This document shows, one piece after another, positions 1-11,640 of a stretch of 64,000 nt of DNA. The position numbers and the translations under genes were made by a program. Numbering within the stretch: position 1 is the stretch's first letter; each line of letters begins with the position of its first letter. Origin of the DNA: Rutpela maculata (lineage: Eukaryota > Arthropoda > Insecta > Coleoptera > Cerambycidae); NCBI GenBank assembly GCA_936432065.2, contig OW386287.2:77875804-77939803 (forward strand), given 5' to 3'. A model generated the notes under the pieces. That model had not been told where the DNA came from. It saw nothing but the letters and a program-made list of their open reading frames with translations, and searched no databases.

Positions 1-1980
1 TTGAGGTACTATAAGATGTTTACTGCGGGTGTATCTCCCATAAAATTTCGTATCATTTTTTAATCTTAGAGTTTCTTATGATATTTGAGTTTTTGGGAAA
101 AAAGCAAATTATGTAGCATGTTTTAAGTAAGATTTCAGCACAATTAGAGTGTCATTTATTTATCAAAAAATACATATATGCACATTAACATGTCAACAAC
201 TGTAACAGTAATAGCAAATACAATCACGATACTTGTGAAGCTGCGTAGAGCATTTGAGAAAAGAAAAAGAGAAATAAAATAGCCAGAAAATATAAAAAAT
301 GATATTAATATGTCTAAATAATTTATAATAGTTATAATTAAACATTGAAACTAAGATTGGTTGATTTGCTTTGATATTGAATTGTAATTATTATTTTTGA
401 ACATGGCACTAATTAAAACCTTGCTTTTATTATTTCATTAAAAGAATCCACCTACCGAAAAAACAAATTTCAAAATTAAATTCTACATAACCTGGAATAA
501 AACTTTTTTATTCTTACGAATAGACGAAAAAGTTACCGAAATTTTGGGTGTGATACATATTTACTGAATTATTTGTCAGGCTATATCTCCCCAAAGTTGT
601 GATTTGGTATAAAAGTAAGTTGGTAATCGTTATATTTTAATCTGATCTACATATATTTGTTCTACGTCCTCTTACTTACGAAACATCCTTTACATAGTAA
701 TTATATGAACATAATCAAATATAAAAACATTCCCAGTAAACCAATTTGTTTTATAATTGTCATTTCTACAAGAATTTTGATATATTGCTATTTTATTACA
801 TTTATAAAATTGCAATAAAACAAAATAGTTATATAACTTTTAAATTTTGCTTGTTGGGTTAGAGTATTTAGAACGGTATTAAGAATGATACTGTTCATAA
901 TTAAAAACAAATATAAATAACTACACTTGTATTTTGTGACCTAAAGTATAGATTAATTCAGAATTTGAAGCTTAGTTAATGAATCAGTAAATTATAATAA
1001 ATTAAAACCACATATAAACATATAAACAAGCACTTTTCTTTCTTAATTTGAATTATTTTTCACAATCAGAAATTTCTAAAACATAAATGTTATATACATT
1101 TAATATAAATGCTTTAAATATTTATAAAATAAATCAGTTAAAATTACTACATGCTGAACCATATATAGAACAGGTGTTAGCCGACACGCTACAAAATATC
1201 AGATACTCATCACACAACATGTAACGCTTGACAAAATATAAAGCCCAGTTAACCTAAAAAAATACGTCCATCACCAAATAATGCGGGCAACTACCGTAAT
1301 ATAAAATTGAATAATTGAATAAAACATTATTATAGTCAAAATTATGAAGCCCTTATATTCTTGACTTATCTTGTAACGGATAGTTGGTCTAAATATTTGC
1401 CATATTATAAAACCCGTTAGTTAGTAAAGTGTACTAATGATTAGGCTATTGTTTGTAAATCGCTTTAAGAGATTTACAGTCGTATTGTTACTGTTTCAGT
1501 TGTAATATCATAGACATTAATCTACAGGTAGGCTGAACTATATTAGTGACAAAAATATCGATATCAGTATATTGAGTTTGAGAAAGTAATATTTTTATTG
1601 CCGAAAAAAAAAAAGAACTATCTTAAAAAATTATACTATTGTTGAATTTCATGTTTTTTAAAATACATTAGAGGTTTGCAATTGTATGCAAATATAGACT
1701 AACTTCATTATATTGATAACCTTAATTTGGAATGAAATGAAATGAAATTAGTCAATTGTGTTTAAGGATCTAAAGTTGCTTACTGCTTAGTTTGAATATG
1801 GAACGTCCAATTCAACAAAATAGGGAAAACATCTCCTTTATATTGTATTACAACCATATCTTCAATTTTGGGGCAATTCTGAATAAACTTTTCAAATAAT
1901 GATTATCGCCGATCGCTGTATCATCTCCTTTTTTTAGGTTCCATATTCAAAAGTAAAAAACGGAAGCTTTATAAGAAAAC
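1..1980. other. AT-rich stretch without recognisable gene
   Basis: No open frame of useful length and no protein similarity that I recognise. The sequence is uniformly AT-rich with short homopolymers and a small AATGA repeat near 1730-1748. I see no repeat shared with the rest of the window. Confidence 0.6.
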
Positions 1981-2870
1981 TTGTTTGCTCGTCAGTCCAT
2001 CCGTCCATTCTTCTGTTTATTTCCGAAACTATTGTAACTTAGAACTCGAAATTTGTCATTCCGTAGGCAGCCCAAGAATCCATACTCCAAAAATATTTTT
2101 GATGCACCTTTTGTGGGTCAAAATGTGGAAATTTAAAATAAAATCTTTTTGATTCAGACAAGTGGTGTATATGGTTTGAGAGGTTTAAATATAAAGATTT
2201 CAGATTCCAGATGAAGAAATTTAAAGAAAACTATAGTGAACCTTCTATTAATATTTAAATTCCACATCTACATAGTGATGTTTAGGGTAGTAACTGTAAA
2301 AAAAAAAAAAAATTTTTTTTCTCAAATAAGCTTAAAATGTCATGAAACGACGAGATTTTAAGTTTGAGTCCATAAAATTGGTATTTATTATATGTACGAG
2401 AAGCCAATTTTTTTGGCATCAGCCACCTCCTCTACCAAGGGGACAAAAAAATAAAATTGTCATTTAGGGTGTGTACAAGAACCAAAGACCTCAATTTTTT
2501 TATATATCAGCCACCTCTTTACTATCCCCATTTCCACCCCCACTCAATTATTAGTATTAGATAAAAAATGAAATTATAATTTAGTGTGTACAAGAACCAA
2601 AGGCCTCAAAATATTTTTTGTCATCAGCTACCCCCTTCATCACCTACATTACCACCCCCACCTAAACATTAAAGGGGGTTAAAAAATAAAATAGTGATTT
2701 AGTGTGTGTACAAGAACCAAAGACCTCAACATTTTCTTGGCACCAGCCATCTTCTACCACCTCCATTATCACTTCTACCCTATTATTAAAGGAGGTAAAA
2801 AATATAAAATTTTGATTTAGTGTGTGTACAAGAATCAACTTTTATATAAAAATTTTCATCAGCTTATAAC
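1981..2870 (+). repeat. Diverged Helentron-associated-like repeat with about four ~117-bp minisatellite units
   Basis: The part around 2305-2395 matches the inner part of the element at 5965-6663 (shared blocks: TTTAAGTTTGAG, then TCCATAAAATTGGTATTTA), with the middle deleted. From about 2400 to 2850 there is a tandem array. The marker CAAGAACCAAAGACCTCAA recurs near 2475, 2590 and 2710, and a diverged copy lies near 2828, giving a period of about 115-120 bp. Each unit contains a run of C-rich CCACCCCCAC and the block GATTTAGTGTGTGTACAAG. Single units of the same minisatellite occur near 6410, 39530, 39700 and 57220. Boundaries are approximate. Confidence 0.6.
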
Positions 2871-3032
2871 TTTAATAACTCTTCAACATTTGGAATTTAA
2901 TCGCTCTTTATTATTTCTGTTTAATTGATGACGAATTTTAAAATACTTTTATATATAGAAAATAAATGTTTGACACACTCGAACTCGACATGATTTGCAA
3001 ATTGTGTCTAGTGGTAATCCTCCGCTATCGGC

Positions 3033-4340
3033 ATGGTACCGCAGTGGGTGAAACGTATACTGACAATGTTGGTTGATAATGGATTCTGTCTACGATTTTC
3101 CAAATGTGTAACCCCCCACGATGTGCTGCTGTGTAAGTTGAGTTCGACTGAGTCATATTTTTCCGCTAGAATGCAACTTGTACAGTGTTATGAGCTCTCT
3201 CAAACTTTGGGAGTCCCTCAGGGTTCGATTTTGAGACATCTAATGTTCATAGTCTTTATTAACGACATTATGCTAAATGGACATATTAATTACCTTTCGT
3301 GTTTGGATGATCTAAAAATATATTGCGAAGTTAGATGTGAACTTGACGCAGTCAGTCTCAAAATAATCTTGACGTATTGAACTCCTGGTGTGATGATAAC
3401 AGATTTCCTCTCAATCCAGGCAAATATAATATGTCATATAGTCGCCAAAATGGGCCATTGTATAACTATAGACCCGACAGTTCTATTCTAAGTAGGCCTA
3501 ACGTTATTGAAGATTTTGGTATCACGTTTGACTGTAAACTGTATTTCGTTGTTTATTTTGATAAAATTGTATCAAATATACACACAACAGCCTAATTTTT
3601 GTAAGTAGAAAAATGAGAGATTTTGAAAGTATCCAAACAACGAAGCTATTATTTAAGAATATTTACAATATTTATGTGACATCAATTAAAAAAGTTCAGG
3701 GTAGCATTTTCAAGTCTGCAATCTATATTATAGATAACATATATCCATCTAGAGGTACGCCACAGCAAATATTTCGAGAACATTTCGGTATGAGTAGCCT
3801 ACATAGAAGGCGAATAATGTACTACTTATTTTTTAATTTAAAATCGTAAATAATGTATTCAATGTAATTCCTTAGTATCTGTGTTAAGTTTTCATATACT
3901 TCGGGTAAATGCTCATGACATGCATCTGTTCGAGAAAAAAAATAACATAGGACAAACTTATATAAACGTTCTCTTATTTACCAAATGTTACCCAACTATA
4001 TTTATTCTCGGATTGATATACTGCCATATAGTGTTCATAAATTAAAAAGTACAACAACTGATATATAAACATTTGTTTGTGTATGTATGAGTATATTTGG
4101 ACTATGCAGTAGTATATTCATATCAGAGAATACTTCGCGGCTGATTGCACTGTACTGTCGAATTTTACCTTGTTTTTAATTGATGTTGTAATGCGATGTT
4201 TAGTTGTACATTTATATATTTACGAAAATACCTGTAAGTACAATATCGTTTGTACTTTTTTACTTTTTTGTGTAATCTTATCCTGTAACTGGGCTAAGCC
4301 TGTTAGGTATTGTAATTGAAAATAGGTACAAAATATTTAT
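3033..4340 (+). pseudogene. Decayed Jockey/CR1-like LINE: RT 3' half and 3' UTR
   Basis: Three successive open pieces in different frames (3033-3380, 3377-3595, 3613-3849) read in order as the back half of a non-LTR reverse transcriptase. The first holds RT motif B (GVPQGSIL) and a degenerate motif C where the usual YADD/FADD is CLDD. The second has the thumb pattern LNSWCDDN...LNPGK followed by a DLG-like FGITFDCKL. The third has the C-terminal pattern YPSRGTPQQI and SLHRRR seen downstream of RT in Jockey/CR1-type elements. A 3' UTR follows to about 4340 and contains CTGTAACTGGGCTAAGCC, AATAAA-like signals and TTTAAATAAAA. Frameshifts and the CLDD change mean it is not functional. Endonuclease and RT motif A are absent, so it is 5'-truncated or eroded. 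Clade assignment is inference. Confidence 0.75.
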
Positions 4341-4741
4341 TTTAAATAAAATTCATGAACTTGAAATCAAGAGTATAAAAAATATGACAGTAAAAGTTTG
4401 TGCTCTTATACCCATATTGCTCCCTGTCTCTTAGATGTGGGTATGCATGCGTAAATTATTTGGTTCTTATGACAAATGATGTATTAATTTATAATAATAC
4501 AGATAGATGAAACAGAAACATGAATTTTGACACTTATAGACCATAATTTGTCTTCCTTTTGTATTTCATCTTTTATATAGATAAAGTTAAAAACATTGTA
4601 TTTGTTTTTTATCTGTCTTGTTATTTACCATAAGTTATTTTTTATTTATACACGTTTAATGTTTGTTAGCATAATTTTGAATAGAATTTCTCTGTAACTC
4701 CCTGTCCTATAGTTGGGTCAAGTACCTGTTGGACAGTGTAA

Positions 4742-4774
<33 letters not shown>

Positions 4775-5700
4775 GAACATTTTTAGCCATGAGACTATCT
4801 TAGATTTTTCCTTTAATAAAATTGGTACATAAAATGACTATGTGCTATTTGGGTTACTCAATTTTTGTAGTTCATTTCTCAATTATTTACCATAGAGAAT
4901 TACTACTAGTTGTGTATATATACCAAATATAGCGTCTTATAGTACTGATTAGTCTTACTTTTCCTCAAACATTCTTCCCCTCATTCAGTCAGTCCAAAAA
5001 GCACGAGTCGACTCAAAGAGCGGTATACTGTAGGGTAGTTGTCCCACAATTGTATTGTCATGTGCACCTTTTCCTTTCTTTTAACTGCATCGTATGTATT
5101 CCTTGTGAGCATCTAATGGGTTGTTCAGGGTAATTCATATTTTCTTAAAATAAAAATTTTCTGAAACTGTCATAGGAAATGTCCGCCATCTTAGGCGAAA
5201 AATATGAGATACCTCTTAGCCAAAATCAAAGTTTGCTATATTTAGTATAAGCGCCCCAAGTTTAACGTCATCAGTAGAACAATCTTACAAATATTTCATC
5301 TTTTTGTAAAACTACTAACGGTCTTTTGGTAAATAGTATCCTGCTGTTTCACGAAGAAACTAAGTAAAAAGTAAATTGTTCTGCAGAACCGTTAATAATG
5401 TAACCACTACAGAGGGTGGAGATGAAATTCAAGGTGTTTTTAATGTTTTTCGATAAAAGGTTCATGTCAAGGCAGAAAAAATATATTTTTTAAACACAGT
5501 GCGTTTACATTAATATAATTTCAGATTCGCATACTACAAAAAAATGTATCAAAATTCAATTACGTATTCTTTTAATATTACTAGGTCATTATATTCTCTA
5601 TTAATTGAGAAGAATCATATGTGTACCAAGCATCAGGTCATTCGCGATTTATATTTTACACTACTTATTATTGGACTGAATAAAATAATTCATTTTCTCT
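4235..5700. repeat. Direct tandem duplication, copy A
   Basis: The sequence from AAGTACAATATCG at 4235 to the T-rich junction at 5700 is repeated directly at 5701-7639. The distal parts (about 4773-5700 and 6719-7639) are nearly identical over more than 900 bp, differing by a few substitutions and small indels. Copy A lacks an 18-bp stretch present in copy B near 5877 and carries an insertion at 4546-4772 that B lacks. The unit begins inside the LINE 3' UTR and contains no gene. Confidence 0.9.
4546..4772 (+). mobile_element. 5'-truncated LINE 3' end with (AAAT)n tail
   Basis: Present in copy A of the tandem duplication but absent in copy B, where the flanks join as GACCATACTGAACAT. The insert ends with CTGTTGGACAGTGTAATT followed by seven or so AAAT units. 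It resembles the 3' UTR at 4235-4340 (CTGTAACT...GGGC...CTGTTGG), so it is a related LINE tail. An exact target-site duplication is not obvious. Confidence 0.7.
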
Positions 5701-7639
5701 AAGTACAATATCGTTTGTACTTTTTTACTTTTTTGTGTGATCTTATCCTGTAACTGGCCGTTAGGTATTGTAATTGAAGATAGGTACAAAATATTTATTT
5801 TAAATAAAATTCATGAACTTGAAATCAGGAGTATAAAAAATATGACAGTAAAAGTTTGTGCTCTTATACCCATATTTGCAAATAACACAAAGGGCTCCCT
5901 GTCTCTTAGATGTGGGTATGTATGCATAAATTATTTGGTTCCTATGACAAATGATGTATTAATTACTTCTACATCCAGTGGAAGTATAGTAACGACAAAA
6001 AAATTTTTAAAAATTTTTATTGTTCAAATAGGCTTAGAATGTCACGAAACGTCGAGATTTTAAGTTTGAGCGAAAAAAAATTTTCTGTCTGTCGGTCTGT
6101 CGGTCTGTCTGTTGGTCTGTCTGTCTGTAACTTTTTTTGTGCGCACGATTACTCTGGAACCGTTTGAGATATTGACTTGAAATTTGGTACACATATGTAC
6201 TTTAACGAGATCTAGAACTAGATTATATTTTCATCTTGTTCCGTCGAAGGGTTGGGGGTAAATTGGGGTAAATTTGGGGAAAATAGGTAAATCAAGCAGG
6301 TAAGAGTCCATAAAATTGGTATTTAGTATATACAAGAGAAGCTGAGGCCTCAAAAAAAATTTTGGCATTAGCCACCCCCACCCCATTATTAAAGGGGATG
6401 AAAAAAAATTGTGATTTAGGGTGTGTACAAGAACCTCGAAATGTTTTTTTACTTCATCCACCCCCACTACCACCCCCTATCGCCACTCCCACCCCGCTAC
6501 CGATGTGGGGTATTATTTTATGGGTTTCTGGGGTAGAGGATTTCAAATATTATATTATTAATGTTCCATAAACAATTATTTCCACATACAAAATTTTTTC
6601 GTTGTGAGTGACTTAGATAAAAAATCTGGATGTGAAAGTAGTGATTCCTTGGGCAGCGGTTTTTATAATACTGCAGATAGATGAAACAGAAACCTGAATT
6701 TTGACACTTATAGACCATACTGAACATTTTTGGCCATGAGACTATCTTAGATTTTTCCTTTAATAAAATTGGTACATAAAATGACTATGTGCTATTTGGG
6801 TTACTCAATTTTTGTAGTTCATTTCTCAATTATTTACCATAGAGAATTACTACTAGTTGTGTATATATACCAAATATAGCGTCTTACAGTACTGATTAGT
6901 CTTACTTTTCCTCAAACATTCTTCCCCTCATTCAGTCAGTCCAAAAAGCACGAGTCGACTCAAAGAGCGGTATACTGTAGGGTAGTTGTCCCACAATTGT
7001 ATTGTCATGTGCACCTTTTCCTTTCTTTTAACTGCATCGTATGTATTCCTTGTGAGCATCTAATGGGTTGTTCAGGGTAATTCATATTTTCTTAAAATAA
7101 AAATTTTCTGAAACTGTCATAGGAAATGTCCGCCATCTTAGGCGAAAAATATGAGATACCTCTTAGCCAAAATCAAAGTTTGCTATATTTAGTATAAGCG
7201 CCCCAAGTTTAACGTCATCAGTAGAACAATCTTACAAATATTTCATCTTTTTGTAAAACTACTAACGGTCTTTTGGTAAATAGTATTCTGCTGTTTCACG
7301 AAGAAACTAAGTAAAAAGTAAATTGTTCTGCAGAACCGTTAATAATGTAACCACTACAGAGGGTGGAGATGAAATTCAAGGTGTTTTTAATGTTTTAAAA
7401 GGTTCATGTCAAGGCAGAAAAAATATATTTTTTAAACACAGTGCGTTTACATTAATATAATTTCAGATTCGCATACTACAAAACAATGTATCAAAATTCA
7501 ATTACGTATTCTTTTAATATTACTAGGTCATTATATTCTCTATTAATTGAGAAGAATCATATGTGTACCAAGCATCAGGTCATTCGCGATTTATATTTTA
7601 CACTACTTATTATTGGACTGAATAAAATAATTCATTTTC
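5701..7639. repeat. Direct tandem duplication, copy B
   Basis: This is the second copy of the unit described at 4235-5700, beginning with the same AAGTACAATATCG and ending at ATTCATTTTC. It differs chiefly by the 699-bp element inserted at 5965-6663 and by lacking the LINE tail found in copy A. Open frames within it (for example 5737-6063) cross the repeat boundary and are chance. Confidence 0.9.
5965..6663 (+). mobile_element. Helentron-associated-like (HINE) non-autonomous element, reference copy
   Basis: Comparison with copy A of the duplication defines the insertion. The empty site reads GTATTAATT|TATAATAATAC, and here the same left flank is followed by ACTTCTACATCCAG and the right flank resumes after GGCAGCGGTTTT. 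Insertion is thus between two Ts without target duplication. The 5' end forms a short hairpin (ACTTC...GGAAGT), followed by GTAAC. A GTCT/GTCG microsatellite lies at 6085-6128 and C-rich minisatellite units at about 6360-6500. Near the 3' end, GGATGTGAAAGT (6628-6639) is an inverted match to the 5' terminus (10 of 12). Known families with a GTCY microsatellite, core tandem repeats and short inverted ends (mini-me, SGM, pearl; grouped as Helentron-associated) share this architecture. The assignment is inference; no transposase is present. Confidence 0.65.
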
Positions 7640-8420
7640 GTAATACAAATATTTAGAATTATGAATTGTGTGGCAAATAAACAATATGAAATGGGAGTAG
7701 GCCAGGAAATGAGTCCAGTAACTTCACTTTCAATTAACGGTGTCAGAATCAGCGAACATCACAATATTCTAAAGCAAAATATGACGCACCAGAAGTACCG
7801 CTAGGGCTATCTACTACATGAATATCCTGAACGATCAACACGCGGGAGTCGGAGTTCCTCCGTCTGCCCACGGAAGTATGTTAGCAGTATCAAAGTTCCC
7901 CCACCCATCGGAATCAAACTAACGGGTAACGGTACGGCGGTGTATTCACTTCCACTGATCTTAACACTCGTCATTCTGGGCAGGGGCGTACGTACATTAT
8001 AGTGGGAGAGCAAGACCCTTGAAATATGCAAAATAAAAGTGGCCCATGCAACTCGCAAACATGCAAAATTAAAGTCATAGTCTTATGTAAAATAACCTGC
8101 CGAATTCGATTATGGAGATCGCGATTCGATTTGGAATTGCAAAATCAGAAAAATCACACCTTTCCACTTTCTTATGTTTCTCAAAAGTGCAGTATTTTAC
8201 ATTCCTCTTCCCATAATTTTGTTTCTAACCTTTAACTAGGCTTGAAACAGGGTATATTTTATGTAATTTTCACTGGGCGACACTAAAGCTCGAAAAATAT
8301 GTCTATTCAGGCTCATAGTCAGAATTTCTTTTGGAAGATGATTTTGCCAAACAGTACATATCAATAATACAAGTAAAATTGGAAATGCGTCGAATTTTCA
8401 ATTTCTCAAGATAAAATGAA
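7640..8420. other. Non-coding stretch with GC-richer patch and a repeat shared with 15.1-15.35 kb
   Basis: A locally GC-richer patch (about 7800-8000) includes a minus-strand open frame (7807-8058) with no similarity I recognise. From about 7980 to 8410 the sequence is an inverted relative of about 15110-15345: ATCGCGATTCGATTTGGAATTGCA here, and its reverse-complement counterpart near 15222. I see no gene. Confidence 0.45.
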
Positions 8421-8589
8421 TGAAAAAAAAACCAACTGAATTTTTTGTATAAGCATAATTATTATTATTAATAATAGGAACTTTACATTGCATAATTTCA
8501 ATAAAATAAAAACTTTTTATGGGAAAAGCTACTGCTAAAACTAAAAAATTTAAATCAAATTCATATATTCAAGTCATTATGTACAATAT

Positions 8590-8893
8590 ACAGCGTGCTC
8601 TAACGAAGACGAAACAAGGCCATTTTTCCGGCGATAAAAACCTTTATAAGAAAAACTAAAATAACTTTGATGTATTTTTTCCGCCAAATCCAAAAGTTAT
8701 AATAAAAAAACGAATATAAAATAAAATATGCTTTTTTGTGTCATAACTCTTTTGTTTTCAATTTATCTGTTTTCATTTATGATAATTTTTGTTTTCTGCG
8801 GGAAAAAATACATCGAATGGCTTTTTTGGTTTTTTACATAAACATTTGTATCGTTTGAAAAATGGCCTTGTTCAACCCTTGTTGGACCATCAT
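8590..8893. mobile_element. Short palindromic element (MITE-like)
   Basis: Two arms of roughly 110-120 bp face each other. The left contains ACAAGGCCATTTTTC, and the right has its inverse GAAAAATGGCCTTGTT. Matching continues inward to ATGTATTTTTTCCGC and GCGGGAAAAAATACAT, around a short AT-rich centre. Outer edges are diverged and no target duplication is clear. No coding capacity. Confidence 0.6.
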
Positions 8894-8999
8894 GTACCTA
8901 AACCTATATACTACTTACAAGAAATTTAAAAAATCCTTGGTTTCATAAAATTTTAAAAAATAGAAACTTTAAACAAAAATAGGCCTTTGATTACATTAA

Positions 9000-10383
9000 A
9001 AATAAAAAAATGTTTAGCCTAAATAAAGTAAATTTTTGCTATATCTTTCTTTGACACTTGTGTTAACTACATGCCAAATATTATCGTCACATTTCTTCAT
9101 TATATTTTTGGGTAGCCTCCCTGTATACTGCACGCGAAATATTATTGTCCTTCGTCGCAAAAAAATTTGGGTGACTACCCTGTATATATTTTTTTGTTTT
9201 TCTTCTTCGGCAGTTGTGTTACCTACATGCAAAATAGTATCATCCTCCCACATTAACAATAAGAAATTGAAAATATTTTTTCACATTTTTCTTATTCGAC
9301 ACATTTTTAAAAAAATATTGTTAGGGTGACCACTCTGTATAATTTTCTTACATCTTTCTTTAACATTTGTGTTAACTGCGTGCCAAATATTATCGTCACA
9401 TTTGTTCATTATCTTTAAAGGTAGCCTCCCTGTATACTGCATGCGAAATATTATCGTCCTCTGACACATTTTTTTGAAAATTTTATTAGGGTGACCACTT
9501 TCTATATTTTTTTCACATTTTTCTTCTTTGACAGTTGTATTAACTGCATGCAAAATATTATCATCCTCCGTCGCATTATTAAATTTTTTTTTTTTTTATT
9601 TTGTGACCATTTATATATATTTTTACTTTTCTTTGGCAGTTGTGTTACCTTTATGCGAAATATTTTCGTGCTCCTTCAAATAAAAAAAAATAGTGACACC
9701 CTGTATATTTTTTTTCAATTTTTCCTATTGGACAGTTGTTTATTATCGTGCTCCGTGACATTTAAAAAATTGTTAGGGTGACTACCCTGTATATTTTTCT
9801 TTCATATTTTTCTTCTTTGACAGATGTATTAACTGCATGCGAAATATATCGTCCTCCATCGCATTTTTAATTTTTTTTTGGGGTGACTTCCCTCCCTGTG
9901 TATTTTCTTTTTCATATTTTTCTTCTTCGACTGTTATGTTAACTACATACGTAATATTATCGTCCTCCTTCACATTTAAAAAAAAATTTGAGTGACTACA
10001 CTATTTTTTTTTCATATTTTTCTTCCTTGGTAGTTGTGTTAACTACATGTCAAATATTACTGTATTGCGTCATTTTTTTTTCTTACTTATATTTTTATGG
10101 AGTCCACCCTATATATTTTTCAATAAATTTTTCTATCGCAGTTCTTCGTTGGCAGTAGTGTCAACTACCTACCAAATATTATCGTTCTATGTCAAGTGAT
10201 TTTGTAACAGACAGCCAACAGACAGACAGACAGACTTACAGACAGACAGCCAGACTGACGGAATTAAATGGTTTAAATTTTCAAAATCTACGTACTCTGT
10301 CTGAATCGTGAAAATCCGGAGAAATCTCGGAGGGTGATTTTTCCACGATTACAATACTTCCCTTCTGTAGGCGAGGGAAGTAA
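9000..10383 (-). mobile_element. Minisatellite array with (GTCT)n and terminal hairpin (Helentron-associated-like, minus strand)
   Basis: About nine diverged units of roughly 100-150 bp carry the marker GTTAACTACATGC (near 9062, 9218, 9370, 9538, 9645, 9830, 9937, 10039, 10162). They also carry blocks such as TATTATCGTCCTCC and CACCCTGTATAT. At 10207-10260 there is a (GACA)n tract, and at 10356-10381 a terminal palindrome ACTTCCCTTC...GAGGGAAGT flanked by Ts. On the minus strand this gives terminal hairpin, GTAATCG, GTCT microsatellite, then the core array, which is the same order as in the element at 5965-6663. Array units share only short blocks with that element's minisatellite, so it is a related but distinct family. 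The 3' boundary near 9000 is a guess. Confidence 0.6.
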
Positions 10384-11460
10384 AAAATGATAAAAAAATT
10401 TCACCGTACGAAAAACTTGTTTCAGTCTGAAATGAATGCATATTTTCTGAGATATACCGGATTAAAAGCTGATAATATGGTAATCCTCGCACGTTTCTCA
10501 ATATAACTTAGCAGCTCTTCAAAATTGTTCAACGTAAGTTATTCAAATTTCGGCGATTGCTTTACAATAATACATAATGAACAGATTTTTTTTTATTCGG
10601 CCTTCCGTTTTTTAGGTATTATCGGTTAAAACGAGGGTTATTTTGTAAATGGCGCTCGGCGCATTGTAAATACACTTTCAGAATATGAAAACAAAATGCC
10701 CTTTCAGTAGGTGGTAAGTCACCAAAAGTAATGCATATTTTAAAAGTCGATATTTTAAATGAATACACATATTGTTAATTATGTAAAACTGATATTTTTT
10801 TGTTATACAAGGTGATCTACCATGACATGCGGAAAATTTATTATTAGTTAAAAAAATGAAAAATGAAAAAGAAGTGACCAAAAAAATTACCTTATTTTTT
10901 TGTAGAAATGCACCGCCAATGACTTTAACCAATCTGGCGTAACGAGGTACAACCATATCACTTTATCCGACTTGGGATTGACACTATTGACAGCAAAGCT
11001 GTACAGGGTAGAAGTAACTTTTTGGTTTTAATCAAATCACACTACGAAAAGGGCGAAATAAATTGAAATGCTAGTGAACTCTACACAACAAGTAGATATA
11101 AGAGATATTGACTTAAACCCGTCAATAACACAAAAACATTAACTTCGGCGGCACTTTGATCGCACCCGCCAGCGTCACTTTTTATGCCAATTAAGGAAAT
11201 GTATCTCCAATATGTTCTTTCACAAGTAAGTTCGTCGCTCTATTATTAACCTGGACAATAACAGTAGTGTACCTTCATAAGTTTTAACCATTTTTAATAT
11301 ACTAATTTACCTCGGAGCACTCTAAAATTTTGCAGGGGCTTTCCCACATTGAAGACTAGTACACCATTTTATTTTATATCATATGATATAATGGTAAATG
11401 GTAAATCACGTTGTATAAATGGATAAATAAATGGGCTTCTAAGTGATCCACTCGGTGATC
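10384..11460. other. Non-coding AT-rich stretch
   Basis: No gene recognised. The open frame at 10678-10956 (minus) has no similarity I know. The sequence is not obviously repeated elsewhere in the window. Confidence 0.5.
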
Positions 11461-11462
11461 CA

Positions 11463-11640
11463 TATATAGGAAATTTTTAAACCATTTATAATCGAAATGT
11501 AGAATTAAAATTGGAAGATTTATTTAAAATGTTAACATTTGTATTTTAAAAATAATTCAAAAATATAATTTTCGTTTTATTATTATATCCATAGAGATTG
11601 TTTTATATCTATGACAACAGTATGTAAGTGAATACACTAC
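11463..11640 (+). repeat. Dispersed repeat, copy 1 (short TA tract)
   Basis: Matches 12925-13199 on the same strand, including GTTAACATTTGTATTTTAAAA and the trailing TATCTATGACAACAGTATG. Where the other copy has a long (TA)n array this copy has only AAAAATATAATTTTCG. Confidence 0.85.

Noticed and set aside
7807..8058. Host exon on the minus strand
   Set aside because: No recognised similarity and the end runs into a dispersed repeat; kept only as an unexplained patch.
9000..10200. CRISPR array
   Set aside because: Units are 100-150 bp, diverged, without constant-length unique spacers, in eukaryotic DNA; it is a minisatellite.
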